A DNA stretch of 64,000 nucleotides from Edaphochlamys debaryana. Taxonomy: Eukaryota > Chlorophyta > Chlorophyceae > Chlamydomonadales. Positions 45,720-56,826 of the stretch are shown here, piece after piece. The stretch spans positions 248,001 to 312,000 of the forward strand of contig JAEHOE010000033.1 of assembly GCA_016858145.1 (NCBI GenBank), given 5' to 3'. A program made the position numbers and the translations under genes. Position 1 is the first letter of the stretch. Every line of letters begins with the position of its first letter. The notes under the pieces were generated by a model that ran no database searches, had not been told where the DNA came from, and worked only from the letters and a program-made list of their open reading frames with translations.

Positions 45720-48560
45720 TCAGCACCTCGCCAGCACGATGGACTGGTGCGTGGTCATGCCGTACTTGGACGACAGATCCGCCGCAGTCAGCAGTACGGC
45801 ATCCGTCCAACCGTTGTCACGCACCCTACGAGACACGGGCAGGGGGGGGGGGCGCATTAGAGTCAGCGGCCAGCAGCTGTGCCCGCCCCGGGTACTGAAA
45901 CGGCTGGCTCCTCAAGGGGTGACTCTTAGGATGCCAAGGCGGCCACAGTCAGTGTTCTGATGGGACTGAACGGGGTGACGGCGCCACGTCTGCCACAGGT
46001 ACCCTGTGCAAGCCTCAGTTCACCCCCTCCCTCAGGGCATCTTAGTCGCCCACGTCCCCCCCCCAACCACCGCCAGCCCCCTCCCACCCCCCTCCGCCCC
46101 CTCCCCCTCCCCACCTGGCCAGCGTGTCCGTGTCCTCCTCGAAGGTGGAGTGGAACAGCCGAGTGCCCCCCGCCGCCAGCGAGTCCCTCCAGGCGGGCGA
46201 GGGGGGCGTGGTGACCAGCAGCAGCGAGCCGGGGGGGGAGGCGGAGCGCAGCAGGCGCAGCAGGGCGTTGCCGGCTGCGTGTGTGTGTGGGGGGGGGGGG
46301 GGATTGAGGGGGTTGGGAGGGGGGTTGAGGGTGTGTTTAGACACGGGGGCCGGGCACGGAGGCGGAGCGCAGCTGGGCGTTGCCGGCTGCGTGTGCGTGT
46401 GGGGGGGGGGATTAAGGGGGTTGGGAGGGGGGTTGAGGGTGTGTTTAGACACGGGGGCCGGGCACGGAGGCGGAGCGCAGCTGGGCGTTGCCGGCTGCGT
46501 GTGTGTGTGTGTGGGGGGGGATTGAGGGGGTTGGGAGGGGGGTTGAGGGTGTGTTTAGACACGGGGGCCGGGCACGGAGGCGGAGCGCAGCTGGGCGTTG
46601 CCGGCTGCGTGAAGGGGTGGCTGCATGTGTGGCTTGGGACCCCCATGCGTTTGGCACCCATGCTCCCCCACCTCCCTAGCAGGCGCCACGTCCCGTCCCC
46701 CTCCCCAACAGGGCCCCTCCTGGCCCCCAACCCGCCCACCCTCTGCGGACAGGTAGCCGATCAGTCCCTCAGCCACCCACGCCGAGGGGCGGGCGGGGTC
46801 GTGGCCGGCGGATGCCAGGGCGGCCATGGCCTGAGGGGGGGGGGGCGGGGTGGAGAGGGGCAGGACAGGCGGTGGGCTTGGCAGCCATCGACCTGCTGAT
46901 GCCCTCGTTCTCGTTCCTCGGCCGCCTCGGACCCTGAAATTACGGTATACATGTCTCACCTCATCCGGCCGCCCCAGGTCCGACTGTACGAACACCCGCT
47001 CCACGCCGGGCCCGGGCGGGCCCAGGATCCGCGCCTTGAGCGCCTCCGTGGATCCTGAGTCCAGCTCGTACACGCGGAACGGAGATCCAGATCCCGCCGA
47101 GGGAGCCAGCGGAAGCCGCCAGGCGCGTGCGTCCAGGCCGGCCCCGACTAGCACCAGCTGGTGTGGTGGGGGGGGTGGGGGTGGGGGGGGTGGAGGCGGG
47201 CAGGAAGAGAGCAGGGGGAGGGGAGAGCAGGCGCAAGTTGAGGCACGGGTACGCAAAGTGCTATACCGCGATATCCGATAATCCAAGCATCAACCACGAG
47301 CACGAGCCATGCGTTGCTTATTTCCACTCCCCTAGGGTTAAAGCAAAGCGCAATGCAGCGCAGAGCACGATGGCACGCTTGGCGCCGGACTCCCCTATGG
47401 TAGCGAGATGTGGAACTCTGCTCCCGCACGCACAGCCCCCTGCTGACGGCCGCACCTGGCGGAGGCCCTCGCCAGCGCTGCCGCCGCCGCCGCCGTCCGC
47501 CGCCGCCGCCGCAGCGGCGCTGCCCCTCGCGACCGCCTTCGGGGGGGGTGCGGGGGGGGGAGGGTCAAGGTGGTGGGGAGACGGGAGGGGCGGAGGGGCC
47601 AGCGTATGCCGCTTACAGTGGGCGGGACCGGGCGGTCAACCCAGGACTCGAGGCGCGGGGATGGGGCCCCGGCGGGTTGCGGAAGGAATGCGCCAACCCC
47701 AAGCCGCACTCCCGGGTTTTCCCTTGCCCTTGTGTCACAATCTTGGGCCCCGCCCGCCCTCCCTCCTACCATCGGCCCCCCATCCGCCCTCCCTCTGGCC
47801 CCGGTCCCCCCTCCCATCTCTCCCTTCCTCCCATCCGCCCGCCCACCTGCATCAAGTGCTCGTCCACCTCTGCCGTACGGATGCCCACCACGCCCACCAT
47901 GACGGCCGCCTTGCCGTCCGGGGCGGCCTGCTCCTCGGGGCTCAGGCACCTGGGGGGGCCGGGCGCGGTAAATGGGGACCGTTGAGGTCGGCGGTTACGA
48001 TGGGGCGGGGTGGGCAGAGTGCCAGCAGAGACCGGCGGAGGACCTAGCCCATCACGGCAAGAGGCCCAGGGCAGCCCCAGGGGAGGCCCAAGGAAGGATG
48101 GGCCCAGCATCGTGTCGTACGCGGACTCACGTGTCTACGATCAGTTGGTCGAAGGATCCGTCATAGCGGGGGGAACCGTCGGGTCGGGGAAGCAGCTTGG
48201 ACGCCTGCGCCCTCCAGCGGGCGACCTGGGAGGTCAAGAGGGTGCGGTGGGGGTGGGGTGGGGGTGGGGGTGGGGGGGTCAGCGTGGCTCGTGGGAGGAC
48301 AAGGCGGGACGGGGTGGGTTTGCGTAAGGGTGGGAAGGAGACACGGAAGAAGGGTGTGGTGTGGAAGGGCACGGGCTGGTGGGGGTCGTGGTCCGGGTGA
48401 ACGGGTGTGGCCGCCGCCCCTGGGCCCCCCCAGCGTTGGCACTCAGCCGCGGAGCCGTCTCGAGGTCTCAAGCACCGGCACAGCTCACCTGCACAGCCGT
48501 CGCCTCAACGTCCGTAAGCTGCGCCTTCACGCGGGAGATCCCCCCATCATCCGCGGCCAT
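45720..48560 (-). CDS. SAM-dependent methyltransferase, LCMT/PPM (TIGR00027-like) type
   Basis: Eight exons (48560-48489, 48225-48131, 47949-47847, 47536-47456, 47157-46960, 46830-46740, 46274-46115, 45825-45720) give 301 aa, the usual size for this family. The SAM-binding motif I is VLVGAGLDARAWRL (residues 119-132). The acidic ribose-contact region is VYELDSGS. The conserved post-motif AEGLIGYL is at 203-210, followed by PPGSLLLVTT. The C-terminal GWTDAVLLTAADLSSKYG matches the family ending. These enzymes methylate carboxyl groups; LCMT acts on PP2A and the bacterial relatives on polyketides or unknown substrates. The substrate here cannot be inferred, and no transit peptide is obvious. 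Exon 4 is an Ala/Gly repeat. The acceptor of exon 7 is followed (in + coordinates) by three extra copies of the exon edge. Confidence 0.85.
46236..46610 (-). repeat. Four-copy tandem array of an acceptor site plus exon start in the methyltransferase gene
   Basis: On the + strand CCGGCTGCGT, the complement of the acceptor ACGCAG plus exon start CCGG, occurs at 46271, 46383, 46491 and 46601. Each copy is joined to GGAGCGCAG...GGGCGTTG, and the copies are separated by G-rich DNA and GGTGTGTTTAGACACGGG. On the coding strand this reads exon-start copy, CCGTGTCTAAACACACC, C-rich tract, CAG, next copy. The three upstream copies share a deletion in the Leu/Arg codons that the real exon lacks. Confidence 0.9.
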
Positions 48561-49722
48561 GGTCGCGACAGCGAGAGCGCTTCTCGTGGCGGATTGGTGT
48601 GTCAATTGAGACGTGTGTGGTCACACCCTACCTCACAGGGGCCTACAGACTTAAGAGCGGGCGTCGCGCGCACGCGAGGAATCCGCTGCGATGCTTACGC
48701 GGTGTTTACGCAAGGTCGCGGCCGAGTTGTGTGCGACCGTATGCAGCTGTATATGCGGATGTATGCAGCGTTCACGCACGGCTGAGGAAGGGTGCCTGAT
48801 GTGTCGCGGCGAAGCTGCTTATTGGCCCCGCCTTGGCGGCCTTGCTCACACGCCACGAACCCACGAGCGCCAGCCCCAGGGGCCCCCAATCCCCCCCCCC
48901 GCGGCCCCGAACTCCCCGGTAGCAGCCGCGCGAGTGCCTGGTCATCGTATAAATTGCATCTGCGAAGGTGGAAGGCATCCACCGAAGCCGGCATCCCCGG
49001 GCCCTCCGCCATGTCGGCAGTCGGAGGGCACGCCTGGCTGGGCTAGGGAACAGGTCGAGAAAGCCAAGGCAACCCCAAGTCGCCTCCAAAGGCCCTCGAC
49101 TCAAGAGCAGGGTGTCCCTGGGCCCTGTGCACCTCGCGGCATGTCCATGCATGGCGACACGCGGCAAACGAGCACGCGACCCGGTCACAAGATCGTGATT
49201 AAGCGCAAAACGATTCATTGTTGTTGCAGCACGTTGACGGACTGGTGGGACGCGTAAACGACTTGGCCCGACGTCGCCGAGTCGTCGGAGTCGTCGGAAA
49301 GCTTCGCGACGTCCGAGGGCTCCCCGACGGGTTGTTAAGCCAGTTCATCGTTTGCTTATACCTCAGCGCGGTGCTCGCATCCAGGCAAGTGACGTCCCGA
49401 CGTCGCGCGGACCTGTGCAAGCAGCAAGCGACCGGCCGTCGCGCGCGGCACGCAGGCGAAGCCCGAAAGAAAGAGCATGGAATGAAGTAAAGCGTGGGCG
49501 TAATGGGTGGCACAGCCGCGGTAGTGCAAGCCCCGTCATGCACACGGCCTACGTTCACCTTTACGATTGGTTTACTCTACATACAAACGCTTTGCCACAC
49601 GGATTCAGCTCAATTGGCCGTGTTGGTGTGAGCGGCCTCGCCTACGCGACGACCACACACAAAATCAGCGATTCACCTTTGCGCGTTCTGCTCGAGCGAG
49701 GGATCGTTAGTCGACGCCGACA
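48561..49722. promoter_or_regulatory. Divergent intergenic region between the methyltransferase and GDT1-like genes
   Basis: The 1.16 kb shared upstream region has lower GC than the genes. A TATAAA lies at 48949-48954, too far from either start codon to assign. The 119-codon - strand frame at 49199-49558 resembles no family I know. Confidence 0.45.
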
Positions 49723-52700
49723 ATGGCCACGATGCAGCTCAGTAAAAGCGTAATTGCCCGGCCACCGGCGTGCACGAAGCTCAACGTCTGGCGCCCGGTG
49801 GTCCATGGCCTTCGGCACCCCCGCGCCGCCGGGCGCGGCCTCGCGACGCCTTGCGGACTGCCGTCTCCGTTCTCTATAGCACCATCGGCTGATAGGACGA
49901 CGCAGCCGGGCAAAACGGTCCAGGTATGCAACACTCGACGGAAGCCGGGTCGGAGGGGCTCCTTGCGACACGTCCCGGGCGCCGTTCTGGCCAGTGTCGC
50001 GAGGTCGCCGACCGCGTTTCGCGCCCTTTGCAGGAGCTTTCCAAGTCGCTAGCGCAGCAGCTGCCTGGGGGACTGCTCACCTCTGCGGCCGCGGTGGCAC
50101 TCATGGCATCCCTGGCCATGGGCCTGCCCGCCGAGGCGGCCGCGCCGGCCGCGGACACTGCGGCACTATCCATCCCTGGTAAGACGCCCCTTCTAGTCTC
50201 GGCCAAGCGCTGACTAAGCACGGAAGCTGTGGGTGCAGCAGCGCACGGAGGCGGGTATCGGTGCGGCCCCCGCGTCCCAACAGCAGGGCCTGCTTCTGCG
50301 GCGGTGGCCCCAAAACCGCCATGCGTCACCCCGCCTAGATCTACTGTCGCCCCGGCTTGCCCTGCTAGATCTTCGGGGTCGGGCCGCTGCTCAACAGCCG
50401 AGGGGCTCAGCCGGCAGCTGTTGGCGCTGTTTGGGGGCGCTCCAGTGTCTGAAGGTGGTGGCGTAAAGGTGCAGCGGCCGCGAACCACCGCCGCCCAGGC
50501 CCCCGGCTCCCTGCGAACCCGGACTCCGTGGCTCGCGGCACCGTGCGGGGCCCTGGCCTGATGCCTCCTCGCGTCCTATACCAGCGCAGACCGACGCCGA
50601 GCCGGGCAGTCGTAGCCGTGTCCAGGGCCGGCAGACAGGGCTGCATTCTCGGCCCCGCAAGTCGCAGCCCCGCAAGCACCTCTTTCCGCTGTAGATCTTG
50701 GCCTGCCTGCCCCTTGCAACCGCTTCAGCCCGCGGTCCTTGACAGCTCATGCACCAGGGGCCAGCCCCCCGGCCCCCGCACCCAGCTCCACCCAAGGCCC
50801 CAGCGCCTGTAGCAGCAGGCAGCCCCCGCTCAACCCCGGCTCGTGTCGCACTCCACGCCCTCATCCCCCTCAACCCTGCCCCCTTCCTCCCTACCCCACC
50901 CTGCTCCGCTTCTCACCCTCCCCTCCCCTCTCTCAACCTCCTCCTCCCCTCCTGCCTCTGTCAGGTATCGTGGGCGACTCGCCCCTGCGTGAGGGCGCCG
51001 TGTCGGGCTTCCTGCTCATCCTGTTCTCGGAGCTGGGCGACAAGACCTTCTTCATCGCCCTGTTGCTGGCGCTCAAGCAGCCCAAGGGCCTGGTGTTCAC
51101 CGGCACCTTTGGCGCGCTAGCCATCATGACGGTCATTTCGGTGCTGCTCGGCCAGGTCGGTTGGTGCGGTTGGTGCGGATGGCGCGGTTGGCGGTTGGGG
51201 GAGTTGGGTTGGAAGGAGAGGAGGGGAGGAGGCGGGGGAAACGGGGGAGGAGGCGGGGGGCCGGGGAGGTGGCGTGAGCGTGCACCTTGCGACGACCCAC
51301 TCGCCTCCCCGCCTCCCCGCCTCCTCCGCCACCCCCGCCGATCACCGCACGCTGCTCCGCCCCTGGCCCTGGCCCTGCGGCCCCCCTCCACTCCCGGCCG
51401 CACGCTGCACCGCCCCCCGCCCTGCCCCCGCCGCGTTGCGCCCCCGCGGCCCCCGGCCCTCGCCTGGACCTTGGCTCCTGGTCCCCGGTACCTGGTCCCC
51501 GGTACCGACGGCCCCGACGGCACGGCAAACGCCCCGCCTGCCCGCACTGCTGCCCGGATTGCATCCTCGCGCCTCGTCCATTGCCACCCACACGCCACCC
51601 ACTCGGCGCATCGCACACGGCTGCCTCTCGTCCTTCCTACAACCCCCTGACGCGCCTGCAACCCCTTCTGTCCGTGCCCTGCCCGGCCTGTCCCCACGTG
51701 CGTGCTTGCCTCTCTGCATATGCATATGCATACTTGATGACACTCTCTTTTCATGTTGCGTCGTGTATGTCCCGTTCTGTCGGCCTGTGCACGCGCGCTC
51801 GGTCCACCCGTGTGCCGTGCTGTGTCCGGGCGACACCCCGCGACCGCCTTGATGCTGCGACACTTTTTTTGTGCGCATTGTCGTACATGGATGCGCATCA
51901 TATGTCGGATCGTACGTTTAGATCGTGAATGGCGGCGTGCAGGTGCTGCACCAGGTGGACGAGCTCGTACCGGAGAACGCCGCCGGCCTGCCGTACGACG
52001 ACCTGCTGGCGGCGGCGCTGCTGCTGTACTTCGGCATCAAGACGCTGCTGGTGAGTCATGGAGCTGTACGGCAGGGCCTGCGCACGTGGTTCCTGCCTCT
52101 AGGCGCTTTAACGCCGCAGCGCCCTGTGCGGCTGGGGTTGCTCCGGTGTCAGAGGGCAGCGTCTGCGCCTGTCCGGACGGAAGGGACAGGAGGTGGCCTG
52201 CGGCTGCCTGAGGTCTGGGCTGCGCTTGCTGTGCGGGTAGGGGCGTGCCCTGAAGTCCCCCTTCCTCCTTCCCTCCCTCCCTCGACGTCAGGATGCCAAG
52301 GACGCTGATGAGGCGGCCGAAGAGGAGAAGGAGGAGGCGCAGGTGTGTGCGCCCCCGCAGCTGCTCCCGGAATGCGTGCGGAGTCATGCTGTTATGGGGT
52401 AACGAGGAGCCCAGGGGTGGACGAGGAGACGGAAGGCGCTGAAGGCGGCCGGGCCGGCATGGGGGGGGGTAGGGAGCAGGTTACCCAACCCGGTTGTGCG
52501 AGGAGGCCATCGTCGGGGTGTGTGGGCAGGTCCAGGACCAGGCTGCGTCAGCACCTGGGAGCCGGCGGGGAGCAGGAGTGGCCCGCTGGCTGCAGGGGGA
52601 GGTGCACTGGCGCAGGAGCTTGCCAATGAGCGTGTCGAGCTTACCGGGTCCGCCGCCCCATCCCTGGGCTCCAGAGTGTGCCGACCCGGCCACCCACCTG

Positions 52701-53089
52701 ACTCCCCACCCTCCCACCCCTCAAACCCGCCCACAACCAACCACCCCTAACGAACCACCAACCGCCAACCGTCGCAGGACGTTGTCGACGGGCTCAAGAC
52801 CACGGGCCAGGACGCGCTGCGCCTCATCCTAACCACCTTCACGCTCGTCTTCGCGGCCGAGTGGGGCGACAAGTCCTTCCTCGCGACCATCGCGCTCGCG
52901 GCCGCCTCCTCCCCGCTCGGCGTTACCGCGGGTGCGGTCGCGGGCCACGGCGTCGCGACCGGGCTCGCGGTCGCGGGCGGCGGCCTGCTGTCGCGCTACT
53001 TCTCGGAGCGGGTGCTGCAGTACGTGGGCGGCTCGCTGTTCTTGGTGTTCGCGGCCGCGACGCTCGCGGACCTCTTCACCAAGGTGTAA
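49723..53089 (+). CDS. GDT1/PAM71-like chloroplast cation (Mn2+/Ca2+) transporter, UPF0016
   Basis: Six exons (49723-49923, 50034-50178, 50965-51155, 51943-52050, 52292-52342, 52778-53089) give 335 aa. The UPF0016 family signature, two E-x-G-D-(K/R)-(S/T) motifs in inverted-repeat halves, is present as ELGDKT (138-143) and EWGDKS (260-265), each in a hydrophobic segment. The halves are joined by an acidic, charged loop (DAKDADEAAEEEKEEA). The first 67 residues are basic and Ser/Thr-containing, as in a transit peptide; a second hydrophobic stretch ending AEAAA (about 88-105) suggests further sorting. In plants PAM71 (thylakoid) and CMT1 (envelope) supply Mn2+ to photosystem II, and the Chlamydomonas homologue is CGLD1. 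Which membrane this copy serves cannot be told from sequence. The 787-nt third intron has no notable content. A TGTAA about 830 nt downstream (53924) may end the transcript. Confidence 0.9.
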
Positions 53090-54393
53090 GAAAAGGAAGG
53101 CATGGCAGCATGTATGGTTGGGCGGATGTCTGGAGGTGGTGGTGGAGCGGCCAGGGGATGGCGGCAAGCGTCATCAGGGGGGCTGCGGGGGGAGCGACTC
53201 CGGACCCGGACCCGGGCCTGACCAGCCCTGGGGCGTGGGGGCGGGCTGGGAGGGTATGCGCTCTCGGGGCGGGAGCGCCGGCGACCCTGGAGCGGCGCGG
53301 CTCCGGACCCCTGGGTGTGGGCTCAGGCCTCAGGGCTCAGGGCTCCATGACACCAGCGGACGTGGTGTTCAGAGTCAGGCTGGACCTCGAGGGGTGGCTT
53401 GCAGGCCCTTGAGGCGGAGCTTGGGAAATTTTGTGACGCTTCGCTGGCCTCGCCGCGCGCGCGCCGCGCCCGTTGTGAGCTTTGGTGTGTCGTACGTGTC
53501 GTACATGACGTGCTTGCTGGTGGTGTCGAGTCTGCACGGTCATGCTGTGAGCTGGGCTTGGTGGCCTGTGCTGCGTTTGCGGTTCAGGGCAGATGAGTTA
53601 GTAGATAGGGGCGCCGCGGGGGGTTAGCGGAGTGGACGTGCCTTGCGGGACAAGGGCGCGAGGGAAAAGGGCTGGAAAGTGCGTGTTCTTCTCGCAGGGA
53701 GGGTCGGGTAGAGGGAATGCGCGCGGGGGTGTGGGCCGGACGAGCTCGAAGCCGCCAAAGCCTGGGACTGAGGACGGCCATAGCCGCCCCCACGCTTCAA
53801 GTGTACTCATTACGGGCTAGTGATGTTGTTGGTCGCCGGACGTGGCAGCCGAACAGCATGTGTCGTTTGGCTGTGCTGGGTGGTTGGTGTCCGCCAACCC
53901 TGCGTTGACGGTCATGGGAGAATGTAACGGAGTCGACTGAAGGGCACGCATGGCTCAGTCCTCCTGACCAGTGGACCCTCTCTCCCCCAGAAGAGCACGC
54001 ATGACTCAGCCCCTCCTGAACCGTCCGGCCTTGCTGACCAGCGGACCCCTTCTCCCGCGCAACGCGTGGGGGCCCCGTGCTTCCGACGTCCCGGGAGCAG
54101 GCGGCGAAACCGGAGGCTCTGGGTAGTCTGGGGGGATGACTTGCGGGAGGTATGGAGCGTCAACCGTGGACCGGGGATGGAGCGCAGACCGGAGACACTC
54201 TGCGAGGGTCTGCGTGGGGCAAGGGGGGGCTGGCGGGTGCCTGCCCCGGCGTGGAGGGGCTGGAAGCGGGGAAGCCATCGGATCATATGCCCGCAGGAGG
54301 TATAGCTCAACACGCCTTTGGCACCAACACCACTTTCATCGCCATCATTTCCACCATCTGCCGCGACCAGAAGCAGCTGTACACTCTGCGCGA
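53090..54393. other. Intergenic region with a short direct repeat
   Basis: This region holds the 3' UTR of the GDT1-like gene and the upstream region of the ankyrin gene. A repeat of about 55 nt, GCACGCATG(G/A)CTCAG followed by CTGACCAG(T/C)GGACCC, occurs at about 53944-53990 and 53996-54050. No gene was recognised. Confidence 0.55.
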
Positions 54394-56357
54394 ATGGCAA
54401 ACGCAATGGCAGCGGCTCCTGCTGCCTCTGTGTGGCTGCCTGACATAGTGTCCCGCATCTCCAGCTTCCTGCCCCGCAATTTCGTGGCCTGTACGCGCCG
54501 CGTGCTGGACAAGGCCACCGCGAGCCTGCTCATCAACCATTCCACGGTTCAGCTCTCGCAGCCAGCACCTCGCTGGGCCTTCGCAGAGCACTGGCTGGCT
54601 CCTGAGGCCTGCAGGAGCCTTACTCTCAAGCAGAGGCGCAAGTTGGCGGCCTTGGTCGCGGCCAGCGGAGATCTGGCCAACCTTCAGGTCGCAACCCATG
54701 CCGCCGGCTGCGCGCTCGACGAAAAGGTGCTCGAGGCCGCTGCAGGCGCTGGCGCCCTCGACTGCTGCATGCACATCGTCGCGGCGGTCCCCCTGTCCGC
54801 TGACGGGCACGAGGACGACGACGAGTTCGACGTGTGGGCGGCGCCTCTTACGGCCGCGGCTCTTGGCGGCCACCGCGCCGTGTGCGAGTGGGCCCTGACG
54901 CAGGGCGCGCAACGGCGCTGGTCGGCTGTAGCCGCGGCGTACCGCGGCGGCCATCCGCAGCTGGCAGCGCTGCTGGAGCCAGGGCTGGAGCCGGAGGCGG
55001 AGCCCGACCCCCGGGAGCGGGGGGAGGTGCTGGCGGGCGCAGGGCAGGGCTGCGACCTGGAGGTGCTCAAGGGCCTGTGGGCGGCGTGGGGCGAGGAAAT
55101 GCTACAGTCGGAGGAATCACGCTACAACATCCGCCGCCTGGTCTCCGCCACCGTGGGCAGCCCCACGCCGGACTGGGAGGCCAAGGCCGAGTTCTTGTTC
55201 GCCCACGGCCTGGAGTTCAATGCCTTCGTTGCCTATCGCGTCACCCGCCTTCCGCCCGAGGTCGCGCTGCAGCGCCTCGAGTGGGCTTGCCACAGGGGCT
55301 TCACCCCCAGCGAGGGGAGCATTGAGGGGGCGGTCCGGGCAGGCAACCTAGCCGCCGTCCGATGGATGCTGGATGCTCGCGGGGATCTCGGTCGCGGCAT
55401 TCGCGCGGTCCGGACCGAGCTGTGCCAGGTGGCCCCTCTCGAGCTGGTGCAGCTGGTAGTGACTCGGGGGTACATCGCGCCCGGGCAGGCTGTGAACAGC
55501 GCTCTCGAGGCTGGCTCGCACGGCATGCCGGTCCTTCGATGGCTCATCGACACTTTTGGAGCGGAGGTGCTGAACCCGAGCCACAGCGTGGGCCTGGAGG
55601 CAGGGAGCACCACGCACGGATAGGACTTCGAGACGGCCGCGTTTGGGGGCTGTGTGGAGGCGATGGACCTGGTGATCCAGCACGGCGCGGCCTACGGGGT
55701 GGCGTTCACCCCTTGGAGCTGGATGTTCGCGGCCCTGTCCGGCAGCGAGGCGGCCCTGGATTGGCTGGAGCAGAGGGGCTGCCCGAAGCTGGTGGGTACC
55801 GTATGTATGGGGGTCCTGCGGACCTCCCGGTAGTGTTCCGGGTGTTGTACACCCGCGGCGGGGTTCCTCACCACCCCATCGGACCATCGCCACCAACTGC
55901 TCCAGACCTTCTTACCTTATCCACAACCTTGAGCTCAACTTACTCCCGCCTCCTGAACCGCTCCTGGCGTCACCCACAGGACGACGGTGGGCCCCTCGTC
56001 ATGGCGGCAAGGCACAACGACGCCCGAACGCTGCGCGTCCTGCGCCGGCTGGGGCTGACGTGGGGCGAGCCTTCTGGCGTGAACCCGCACGGCACACTCG
56101 CCAGGGTCGTGGGCGACGGGGCAAGCCTGGGATCGCTGCGCTTGATGGTGGCGGAGGGCTGCCCCGTGGACTGGGCGGCGGCGCGGGAGGCGGCGGGGTG
56201 GAGGCAAGCCGCACGACCCCACTGGGCGGACGAGGTGGTGGCGTGGATTGAGGAGGAGGAGGCAAAGGAGGCGCCGGCGGCCCCCGGTCTTATTCCGCTG
56301 GGGCGCGGGCTGGGAGGGGCGGGGGCGCGTCCGGGCAAGAAGCAGAAGCGCGGGTAG
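54394..56357 (+). pseudogene. Ankyrin-repeat family gene with an in-frame TAG
   Basis: Two exons are visible (54394-55791 and 55980-56357). The start, an F-box-like segment with VWLPDIVSRISSFLPRNFVACTRRV, followed by degenerate ankyrin-type helices (LAALVAASGDLANLQVATHAAGCALD, LTAAALGGHRAVCEWALTQGA), matches a large algal family. In exon 1 codon 410 is TAG (55621-55623). The same frame then continues for 56 codons with normal repeat sequence (DFETAAFGGCVEAMDLVIQHGA) and splices in phase into an exon ending GARPGKKQKRG. No plausible intron removes the TAG, since a 57-nt or shorter one would be needed. I therefore read this as a recent nonsense mutation, a sequencing error or readthrough, giving either a 409-aa truncated protein or a full one of about 590 aa. 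The function is unknown; such proteins mediate protein contacts. Confidence 0.65.
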
Positions 56358-56669
56358 GGGCAGGGGTGGGGGTGGGAGTGGGGCTGCAGGGGGTGGGTGC
56401 ATCGGGAGGTGGCGCTTGGTTGGGGCTTGTTGCACGGGCGACAGGGGGGAATCTGGTGAGCGGGCGGTACGAGAAGATCACCGCGGGTCTGCCCGGAACG
56501 AGTTGTCACGGTTTGCAGAGGGCCGAACACGGGTGCTGTAGTCCTGGAGAGCCGGGATGCACTGGCATTGTCATGGTGGGCAGCTGCCGGCAGCAACGCG
56601 GGTATTCGGCGGGGTGGGCGTGCAGAGGGTAGGCGGGGTGGCATCCGGGTTGGGGTTGGTCCAGGGGGG

Positions 56670-56826
56670 AGCTGTCGCAGTGGCCCCGGGTCGCAAGGCT
56701 GGCGGAGCAGCTGGCAAGGATCATTGAGGGGGAGGCGAAGGAGGCTGAGGAGGTCGCTGTGACGCGTGCTCTTGTGCGGGAGCGCAGGACGGCGGGGGCA
56801 GGCGCCCGCCCGGGCAAGAAATGGGT
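56670..56826 (+). pseudogene. Relic of a second ankyrin-family 3' end
   Basis: Read in one frame, this stretch gives AEQLARIIEGEAKEAEEV then AGAGARPGKKW. That parallels ADEVVAWIEEEEAKEAPAA then GGAGARPGKKQ at the end of the intact copy 350 nt upstream. No start, repeats or stop in the proper place remain, so it is a tandem-duplication remnant. Confidence 0.6.

Noticed and set aside
49199..49558. 119-codon - strand frame in the divergent intergenic region
   Set aside because: The codon content is unlike neighbouring genes and no family is recognised; more likely promoter or 5' UTR.
55567..55623. Intron removing the in-frame TAG of the ankyrin gene
   Set aside because: The only donor/acceptor pair nearby would give a 57-nt or shorter intron without a pyrimidine tract, and it would delete repeat sequence.
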